Positions 58,586-64,000 of a stretch of 64,000 nt of DNA are shown here, in pieces. The notes under the pieces were generated by a model. That model saw only the letters and a program-made list of their open reading frames with translations. It was not told the origin of the DNA and ran no database searches. The translations under genes were made by a program, and so were the position numbers. The DNA is from Neobacillus sp. YX16 (GTDB lineage: Bacteria; Bacillota; Bacilli; Bacillales; Cytobacillaceae): contig NZ_CP126115.1 of assembly GCF_030123505.1 (NCBI RefSeq), forward strand, positions 4,664,001 through 4,728,000. The letters are read 5' to 3'. Each line of letters begins with the position of its first letter. The stretch's first letter is position 1.

Positions 58586-58962
58586 CGAAAGAAGGAAAAC
58601 ATATTATCATCGATGCTTTTGAGTGCAATTCTACCCATTTAAATGACATCAATTTTTTAGAAGAAATGTGTAAAAAAGCCGCTCTTGATGCAGATATGGA
58701 GATTTTATACTCTTACTTCCACCAATTTCATCCACAAGGTGTAACAGGGGTGCTGGTTTTATCTACTTCTCATCTATCGATTCATACTTGGCCGGAAGAA
58801 AGGTACGTGTCATTAGATTTTTATACTTGCGGCACGCTAGAACTAACACCCCAAATCGAATTTCTTATTAAAGAATTGTCATCAAAGCAAGCCATGGTCT
58901 ACTCCATTTCTCGAGGCGTATCATATCCTCAATCGATCAATTGTGAAGAATTAGGCAGTTGA
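58582..58962 (+). CDS. S-adenosylmethionine decarboxylase-like pyruvoyl enzyme (SpeD/SpeH family)
   Basis: From the TTG at 58582 the protein is 126 residues, and the active-site residues fall at the family's own numbers: Ser63 (pyruvoyl precursor, STSHLSIHTWPE), His68 and Cys83 (DFYTCG). The residue before Ser63 is Thr62, where AdoMetDC normally has Glu (SESH). FECNSTHLNDINFLEEM and FHPQGVTGVLVLS are also kept. Some SpeD homologs have become ornithine or arginine decarboxylases, so substrate is open. It follows the duplicated aminopropyltransferase gene by about 150 bases. A micro-ORF overlaps the start. Confidence 0.85.
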   Translation: MTKEGKHIIIDAFECNSTHLNDINFLEEMCKKAALDADMEILYSYFHQFHPQGVTGVLVLSTSHLSIHTWPEERYVSLDFYTCGTLELTPQIEFLIKELSSKQAMVYSISRGVSYPQSINCEELGS

Positions 58963-58991
58963 TATTGCCTATTTAACCAAGGTGGAAATAT

Positions 58992-59435
58992 ATGAGAACC
59001 AAAAACGTAAAGCCATTTACCTATGGATCATTATATAAACAAGACACCCCTGATGGTAAAATTATTCCTCTTACGACTGGGAACCTAATAGATTTTACAA
59101 TAGCAGGGCCCTACCAAAATACTAGACCAGATATTGCCGCGAATTCAATTACAGTTTACAAGTCAGGTGTATATCAAATCACAGCAGATGTATCCGTTAT
59201 TCTGGAAGAAGACCAATCGGTGGTGCTCAACATTATCCGTCTACCTGATGGTTCCGACCCACTGATTGGTTCTACCTTTGAGGCAAACGGGATAAGCACC
59301 GTCACAGGAATAAATGTGCAGGCTTACTTGTATGCCGGGGAAGCAATTGGAATATTTATTGCTGATACGTATGCTCCTAGAGGTAGACTGCCACGATATA
59401 ATAGAGCCGCACTTACTGTACATTTACTTGGATAA
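58992..59435 (+). CDS. Small beta-rich protein, BclA/C1q-like
   Basis: A 147-residue protein with no signal peptide, rich in alternating beta-strand patterns (SITVYKSGVYQITADVSVIL, VVLNIIRLPDG, INVQAYLYAGEAIGIFIADT, ending RAALTVHLLG). It resembles the C-terminal trimer domain of BclA-type exosporium proteins and C1q/TNF folds by eye only. It is 29 bases after the speD-like gene, with AAGGTGG before the ATG, so it probably shares its transcript. A spore-surface or extracellular role is a guess. Confidence 0.7.
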   Translation: MRTKNVKPFTYGSLYKQDTPDGKIIPLTTGNLIDFTIAGPYQNTRPDIAANSITVYKSGVYQITADVSVILEEDQSVVLNIIRLPDGSDPLIGSTFEANGISTVTGINVQAYLYAGEAIGIFIADTYAPRGRLPRYNRAALTVHLLG

Positions 59436-59488
59436 TAAAAGATTCACGTGGAGAACTTACAGATGATAAAAAAGCTCGTCCACTTGCT

Positions 59489-59606
59489 ATTTGGACGTTT
59501 TTCATGAGGTTATGGACCTTTTTCATGTGGTTTTGGACTATTTCCAAGAGGTTTTGGACCTTTTTCATAATGGTTTGGACTATTTTTATAAGGTTTTGGA
59601 CAATTA
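59489..59606 (+). repeat. 21-nt intergenic tandem repeat, locus 2
   Basis: About six imperfect copies of 21 bases stand in a row. Copies read like TTTTGGACCTTTTTCATG, TTATGGACCTTTTTCATG, TTTTGGACTATTTCCAAG and TTTGGACTATTTTTATAA. The same family occurs at 4751-4840 in reverse orientation. It lies between the plus-strand cluster and the terminator of minD. Confidence 0.8.
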
Positions 59607-59631
59607 GACATATATTACCAAATTACCACAT

Positions 59632-59669
59632 AAAAAAGCCTATCCACACCAGAGTGGATAGGCTTTTTT
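59632..59669 (-). terminator. Terminator after minD
   Basis: GCCTATCCAC (59638-59647) pairs perfectly with GTGGATAGGC (59654-59663) around ACCAGA. AAAAAA and TTTTTT flank it, so it works in both directions. Confidence 0.92.
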
Positions 59670-59670
59670 A

Positions 59671-60474
59671 TTATCTAACACCAAAGAACTGTTTAATTTT
59701 TCCAAAAACACTCTTGTTTTTATCTTCTAACGGCTGCAATGGAATGGATTCCCCTAGAATACGTCTAGCAATATTTCGGTAAGCGATGGACGCTTTACTA
59801 TTCGGATTCAAGGCAATCGGTTCGCCGTGGTTAGATGCTTTTATGACTTCTTCGTCATCTGCGACGATTCCAATTAACTCAATGGATAAATGTGTGGTAA
59901 TTTCATCTACATCCAGCATATCGCCGCTCTTCATCATATGATTTCTGATCCGGTTAATCACTAATTTAGGTGCCTCAACGGTTTTAGCCTTTTCAAGAAG
60001 TCCAATGATTCTATCAGCATCTCGGACAGCTGATACTTCAGGTGTGGTAACAACAATCGCACGATCTGCACCGGCAATGGCGTTTTGGAAGCCTTGCTCA
60101 ATTCCTGCAGGGCAATCAATAATGATATAGTCATAGTCTTGCTTAAGTTCATTAATTAGTTTGTGCATCTGTTCTGGCTTAACAGCTGACTTATCAACGG
60201 TTTGCGCTGCTGGCAGCAAATACAATAAATCTTCAAATCTCTTATCCTTTACGAGAGCTTGGTGGATTTTACATCTACCTTCTACTACATCCACAAGATC
60301 GTAAATAATTCGATTTTCCAGCCCCATTACGACATCTAAATTGCGAAGGCCAATATCTGTATCTACTAAACAAACTTTTTTTCCTTGAAGGGCCAATGCT
60401 GTACCTATATTAGCAGAAGTCGTGGTTTTTCCGACGCCGCCCTTACCGGATGTAATTACTATTGCCTCTCCCAC
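59671..60474 (-). CDS. minD: Septum site-determining ATPase MinD
   Basis: MinD is a membrane-bound Walker-type ATPase that places MinC and blocks polar septa. The deviant Walker A is GKGGVGKTT (about 10-18). Walker B is DYIIIDCPAGIEQGF. A C-terminal amphipathic membrane helix ends in FGKIKQFFGVR. The 267-residue length is normal. It lies one base from minC. B. subtilis has spoIVFA directly next to it; here a plus-strand cluster lies in between. Confidence 0.97.
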   Translation of the reverse strand: MGEAIVITSGKGGVGKTTTSANIGTALALQGKKVCLVDTDIGLRNLDVVMGLENRIIYDLVDVVEGRCKIHQALVKDKRFEDLLYLLPAAQTVDKSAVKPEQMHKLINELKQDYDYIIIDCPAGIEQGFQNAIAGADRAIVVTTPEVSAVRDADRIIGLLEKAKTVEAPKLVINRIRNHMMKSGDMLDVDEITTHLSIELIGIVADDEEVIKASNHGEPIALNPNSKASIAYRNIARRILGESIPLQPLEDKNKSVFGKIKQFFGVR

Positions 60475-60475
60475 A

Positions 60476-61156
60476 TTAATGTCCCCCTTCTAATCTCGTT
60501 AAATTAGGCCTTAAATTTATTAAAACTTGCAATCTATCTACGATGATTTGATGGTTATCGTCGATGTACGCACATTCCATTTCACGTTTTTCATTATTTT
60601 TAGCGTTATCAGGGGCTCGGTTTAGACAATCACTAATCCTTAGCTGTGATGGCTGCATGCTAGATGCGGTAATAACCGCTTGATCATTACCAAAAACACC
60701 TGCATGGGCTATCCCTTTTAATGAACCCATGATAAAGATATTTCCGCCTGCTATCACGGTTCCACCTGGATTTACATCGCCAATAAGCAGTAAATCTCCT
60801 GGAACTTCTAAAACTTGTCCAGAGCGGATGATGCGAGCAACGGTAACGACTTCGTTTTCCGCTTTAAGCTTATCTACTTCTGCTCGTGTGACGACATTTG
60901 ATTCAATTTTATCAACCACTAAATTCTTTTTCTGACGGATAAGGTCTCTTATTTCTTCAAGCTGAGCGTCTGTCAAATACCTGTTACCCACATCCACTTT
61001 AACAGGTGTTAATTGACTCTCAGCTTGAGTTCTTTGATTTTCAGATAGTTTTTCATCGAGCTCTTTTTTCAGCTCATAATAGGAACAGCTATCGTCAAGA
61101 TGAAGGACAATTCCATCCTTCGTACCTTTAATCGTAACATTTTGTCGCTTTTTCAT
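60476..61156 (-). CDS. minC: Septum site-determining protein MinC
   Basis: MinC inhibits FtsZ polymerisation. The N-terminal domain covers about 1-105, and the C-terminal beta-helix (about 110-215) contains [45 protein letters not shown] rungs, for example [14 protein letters not shown]. The 226-residue length is typical of Bacillus. It is the last-but-one gene of the mreBCD-minCD group. ATG follows GAGGTGAGTTTTCTCC. Confidence 0.95.
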   Translation of the reverse strand: MKKRQNVTIKGTKDGIVLHLDDSCSYYELKKELDEKLSENQRTQAESQLTPVKVDVGNRYLTDAQLEEIRDLIRQKKNLVVDKIESNVVTRAEVDKLKAENEVVTVARIIRSGQVLEVPGDLLLIGDVNPGGTVIAGGNIFIMGSLKGIAHAGVFGNDQAVITASSMQPSQLRISDCLNRAPDNAKNNEKREMECAYIDDNHQIIVDRLQVLINLRPNLTRLEGGH

Positions 61157-61280
61157 GGAGAAAACTCACCTCAAATAATAAGAAACACATGCGTGCCAAA
61201 GAATGTATCCAAAGACACACTTCTATTATACAATTCGACACGCTTTGTGTATTCTCCTTTTTTAAAAAGAAATACAAAAA

Positions 61281-61799
61281 TCATTCATCTCGTAGGCTTT
61301 CCGCAAAACTTTCAAAATGACGCTTGAAGGGGTACGCCGCGATCAAGAGAAAGACTGCATTTAGAATGAGGGAAGGATAAAAACGCATCTCAATAAAACT
61401 CATAAATTCAAGAGTGGTGATATGGATTAAAAAGTCCATTTCATAAACTCCTAATTCAAGTAAGGCGATCCCTACTAAAGATACTAAAAATGCGACAATA
61501 ATATTGGTCTGCAGCACATGCATAATTTTTGAAATAAGGTACGCAATGAATGGAAATAGAAATAAATAAATACCAATAATCTCGATCCAGACAATATCAA
61601 ATAGCAGACCAAAAATGGCTGCATAAATGATTCCATATTTTCTGCTTGTATAAATGGTTAGAAACAATATTCCTGCGAATAGAAAGTGAGGCGCTAAAAT
61701 GTAGTTGTGCCCGAAAACCTCTGGCGGGATATATTGGACGAATAAGCTCTCTAATAAGAAAAGGAATAGAAACAAAAGAGGAAGTAGGAATTTCTTCAC
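61281..61799 (-). CDS. mreD: Rod shape-determining protein MreD
   Basis: MreD is a small multi-pass membrane protein of the elongasome. Five or so hydrophobic segments fill 172 residues (about 5-20, 35-53, 58-85, 95-120, 135-158). The start overlaps the mreC stop by 4 bases. Sequence is poorly conserved; context makes the call. Confidence 0.93.
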   Translation of the reverse strand: MKKFLLPLLFLFLFLLESLFVQYIPPEVFGHNYILAPHFLFAGILFLTIYTSRKYGIIYAAIFGLLFDIVWIEIIGIYLFLFPFIAYLISKIMHVLQTNIIVAFLVSLVGIALLELGVYEMDFLIHITTLEFMSFIEMRFYPSLILNAVFLLIAAYPFKRHFESFAESLRDE

Positions 61800-62683
61800 A
61801 AATCCTCCTCCTTCCCTTCGCCTTCGCCCATATCCGTTACATTAGGCTGAGCCATTGATCGTGTAATCACGATGATATTTTCCAAATCATAAAAGTCCGC
61901 ACCCGGTTCGACTAACGCTGTTTGATTTAATCCATATTGGTCTGGCTTAACCTCAATGACTTTCCCGATTTGCAAGCCCTGCGGAAAGACTCCGCCTAAA
62001 CCGGAGGTGATGACATTTTGCCCTTTTTTAATTTCAACTCCAGAAGGAATCGCTTTGATTAACAACGCTTTTTTCTCTTTGTCGTAGCCTTCAACGAGTC
62101 CAAATACATTCGTCTCGCCTTGCACGATTGCCGAAATCCGATTCTTTGGATCCATTGCACTTAACAATTGGACTGTTGAACTAAATTGATTGACTGTTTT
62201 TACCTTACCAATCAAACCGTGGGAAGTAACAACGGCCATATTTTTCTTAATTCCATTTGTTTTTCCTTTATTGATAATAATCATTTCATGCCAACGATCA
62301 GGGTTTCTACCTATTACGGTTGCCTGTAAAGGTTCAAAATCTCTCAGGGTTTCTTCTTCACCAAGAATATCACGCAGCTCATTATTATCCTTATCAAGCT
62401 CATGTACCTGTGCTTCGAGGCTAACAAGCTTCTCCAGCCGTGACTTTAATTCTTTATTCTCTTCATATGTATTTTGCAAATCCTGAAGATTTTCAAAGAA
62501 ACCTGCAACTAAATGAGCAGGCTTTGAAACCAGGGATTGAACCAAGCCGGCAGTATCCTTTAAGAACTGCTCCGGCCAGGATAGTTTGCTTCTCTCCCTT
62601 AACGAAAACCCAATCAATGCCACGAGAACAATAATGCTTACCAGCAAAACGATCAATCGTTTATTCAAAAAGAACTGTGGCAT
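61796..62683 (-). CDS. mreC: Rod shape-determining protein MreC
   Basis: MreC has one N-terminal membrane helix (about 9-28), a coiled coil (about 60-105, NTYEENKELKSRLEKLVSLEAQVHELDKDNNELRD), and two beta-barrel domains outside the membrane (GVLPQGLQIGKVIEV-type stretch GGVFPQGLQIG). It scaffolds the elongation machinery. Length is 295 residues. It is 26 bases after mreB. Confidence 0.96.
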   Translation of the reverse strand: MPQFFLNKRLIVLLVSIIVLVALIGFSLRERSKLSWPEQFLKDTAGLVQSLVSKPAHLVAGFFENLQDLQNTYEENKELKSRLEKLVSLEAQVHELDKDNNELRDILGEEETLRDFEPLQATVIGRNPDRWHEMIIINKGKTNGIKKNMAVVTSHGLIGKVKTVNQFSSTVQLLSAMDPKNRISAIVQGETNVFGLVEGYDKEKKALLIKAIPSGVEIKKGQNVITSGLGGVFPQGLQIGKVIEVKPDQYGLNQTALVEPGADFYDLENIIVITRSMAQPNVTDMGEGEGKEEDL

Positions 62684-62709
62684 GATTATACACCTCTATT
62701 TATTTACTT

Positions 62710-63732
62710 TTATCTAGATTCTTTTGCTTTATTTTTAAATAACTGAATATGGTCGAGGGCTTTTCCAGTACCGATAGCCACACAATCAAGTGGATTTTCT
62801 GCAATTAGAACAGGCATATTGGTTTCTTCACTAATTACCTTGTCCAGATTTCGAAGTAATGCTCCTCCGCCTGTTAAAACAATTCCACGGTCCATAATAT
62901 CTGCAGCAAGCTCTGGAGGTGTTTTTTCTAATGTATTTTTTACAGCCTCTACAATTGCGTAGACTGTATCTTTTAAAGCAACTCCAATTTCTTTCGCTGT
63001 GATTTCAATGGTTTTCGGCAAACCAGTTAATAAGTCACGGCCTCGGATTTCCATATTTTCGATACCTTCAGGGTCACCTGCAGATCCAACTTCCATTTTA
63101 ATGGCTTCCGCTGTACGCTCCCCAATCATCAAGTTATAATTTTTTCGGATAAAAGTAACGATTGATTCGTCCATTTCATCCCCAGCCACACGAATCGATA
63201 TGCTCGTAACGATACCGCCTAAAGAAATAATCGCTACTTCAGTTGTACCACCGCCAATATCGACCACCATACTGCCCGTTGGCTCCCATACAGGAAGGTT
63301 TGCTCCAATGGCCGCAGCAAATGGCTCCTCAATCGTATAGGCATCCTTAGCACCTGCTTGACGTGTTGCATCTATTACAGCTCTTTCCTCTACAGCCGTT
63401 ATCCCTGATGGTACACAAACCATTACATAAGGCTTACCTGAGAAAATGCTCTTACTTTTTAACGCCATCCGGATATGGTGTTTCATCATCGCTGCTGTAA
63501 TTTCAAAGTCCGCGATGACACCATCCTTCATTGGTCTCATTGCGACCACATTTCCTGGTGTACGTCCAATCATGTTCTTGGCATCATTACCAACTGCCAC
63601 AATCGACTTCGTGTCTGTCTGCATAGCCACAACAGATGGCTCTCTTAATACAATTCCTTTACCTTTTACATAAACAAGGGTATTTGCGGTTCCCAAGTCA
63701 ATCCCAAGGTCTCTTGTCCCAATTCCAAACAT
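62710..63732 (-). CDS. mreB: Cell shape-determining actin-like protein MreB
   Basis: The actin-like ATPase that guides lateral wall growth. Phosphate 1 is [22 protein letters not shown], phosphate 2 is [15 protein letters not shown], and adenosine motif is [15 protein letters not shown]. The start is the ATG at 63732 ([11 protein letters not shown]) after AAAGGGAGATACAACT. A frame-extended start at 63789 is not supported. The 340-residue length is normal. It leads the mreBCD-minCD operon. Confidence 0.97.
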   Translation of the reverse strand: MFGIGTRDLGIDLGTANTLVYVKGKGIVLREPSVVAMQTDTKSIVAVGNDAKNMIGRTPGNVVAMRPMKDGVIADFEITAAMMKHHIRMALKSKSIFSGKPYVMVCVPSGITAVEERAVIDATRQAGAKDAYTIEEPFAAAIGANLPVWEPTGSMVVDIGGGTTEVAIISLGGIVTSISIRVAGDEMDESIVTFIRKNYNLMIGERTAEAIKMEVGSAGDPEGIENMEIRGRDLLTGLPKTIEITAKEIGVALKDTVYAIVEAVKNTLEKTPPELAADIMDRGIVLTGGGALLRNLDKVISEETNMPVLIAENPLDCVAIGTGKALDHIQLFKNKAKESR

Positions 63733-63888
63733 AGTTGTATCTCCCTTTCTGATACGAAAATTGCTAAAGGTAAGTGAATATACCTTCAAATCATGTATTT
63801 TTCTAGTAAAATTTATATAGTAATCACGAAAGATGTCCTAAAAAATCATAAACATTATTATATCCCAACGTCCCAAAAAATCATAGTA

Positions 63889-64000
63889 TTATAAATATCC
63901 TTTTTCCTTGAGAGAGACAAATTTATTTTCGCCAATGATGAGGTGGTCGAGGACGTCGATGCCTATCATTTTTCCGCATTCCACAAGCCTCTTTGTGACC
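63889..64000 (-). CDS. radC: RadC/JAMM-domain protein, 5' part outside the window
   Basis: Only the last 37 codons are seen on the right edge. They read [20 protein letters not shown] and end with [10 protein letters not shown], the C-terminal RadC signature. RadC lies next to mreB in B. subtilis, which supports the call. The catalytic JAMM motif is outside the window. The function of RadC is not settled. Confidence 0.92.
   Translation of the reverse strand, partial: VTKRLVECGKMIGIDVLDHLIIGENKFVSLKEKGYL

Noticed and set aside
58577..58590. CTT-TGA-C, the sequence of the prfB programmed frameshift site, near the speD-like start
   Set aside because: A +1 shift would lead into a frame that soon stops, not into the SpeD-like frame. 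Restart at the overlapping TTG fits better.
63733..63888. Search for an additional small gene between mreB and radC
   Set aside because: No ORF with a ribosome site is seen; the stretch is A/T-rich and probably holds the mreB promoter.

Overview
The window is a low-GC, Gram-positive, endospore-forming chromosome of the family Bacillaceae. Gene order follows the Bacillus subtilis segment from yrrI to radC almost gene for gene, and it carries sporulation genes (spoVB, bofC, coxA, safA, spo0B, spoIVFA, spoIVFB), a T-box and 6S RNA. Dispersed palindromic intergenic repeats resemble those of soil bacilli near Neobacillus, Cytobacillus and Mesobacillus. The genus is inference. Most genes lie on the minus strand.

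Layout. 1-4.7 kb: end of an AI-2E-family transporter gene, small proteins YrzQ and YrzR, a PRC-barrel protein, RecD2 and a TPR protein. 4.9-7.7 kb: tRNA thiolation and sulfur (mnmA, cysteine desulfurase, cymR). 7.8-11.8 kb: rarA, an inserted ABC-2 exporter pair, tcdA. 12.0-15.8 kb: 6S RNA, aspS and hisS under a T-box leader. 15.8-23.8 kb: yrzK, a five-SH3b amidase, dtd, rel, apt, recJ. 23.9-29.7 kb: secDF, comN, spoVB and membrane proteins. 29.7-33.9 kb: yajC, tgt, queA, ruvB, ruvA. 34.0-38.0 kb: an accessory block holding a two-component system, a VOC protein, a QueA paralog and an SDR. 38.3-43.2 kb: spore envelope genes, with a strongly repeat-expanded safA. 43.3-48.7 kb: NAD synthesis and its regulator. 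48.7-56.5 kb: pheA, pheB, obg, spo0B, L27/Prp/L21, an RNase E/G and the SpoIVF pair. 56.6-59.4 kb: a plus-strand accessory cluster. 59.7-64.0 kb: minDC, mreBCD and the end of radC.

The conserved backbone joins translation quality (aspS, hisS, dtd, mnmA, tgt, queA, tcdA), stringent response and purine salvage (rel, apt), recombination (recD2, rarA, recJ, ruvAB), cell shape and division (mre, min) and sporulation.

The best candidate for something undescribed is the plus-strand cluster between spoIVFA and minD. It has a tandem-duplicated aminopropyltransferase-like protein whose first half has lost its cofactor motifs, a SpeD-like pyruvoyl decarboxylase with Thr in place of the usual Glu before the pyruvoyl Ser and a micro-ORF over its start, and a small beta-rich protein. 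Other points of note are the QueA-paralog/SDR pair, three intergenic tandem-repeat loci (two clearly of one family), two palindromic mobile-like elements, a possible CUG start, and the 39-bp repeat array in safA.
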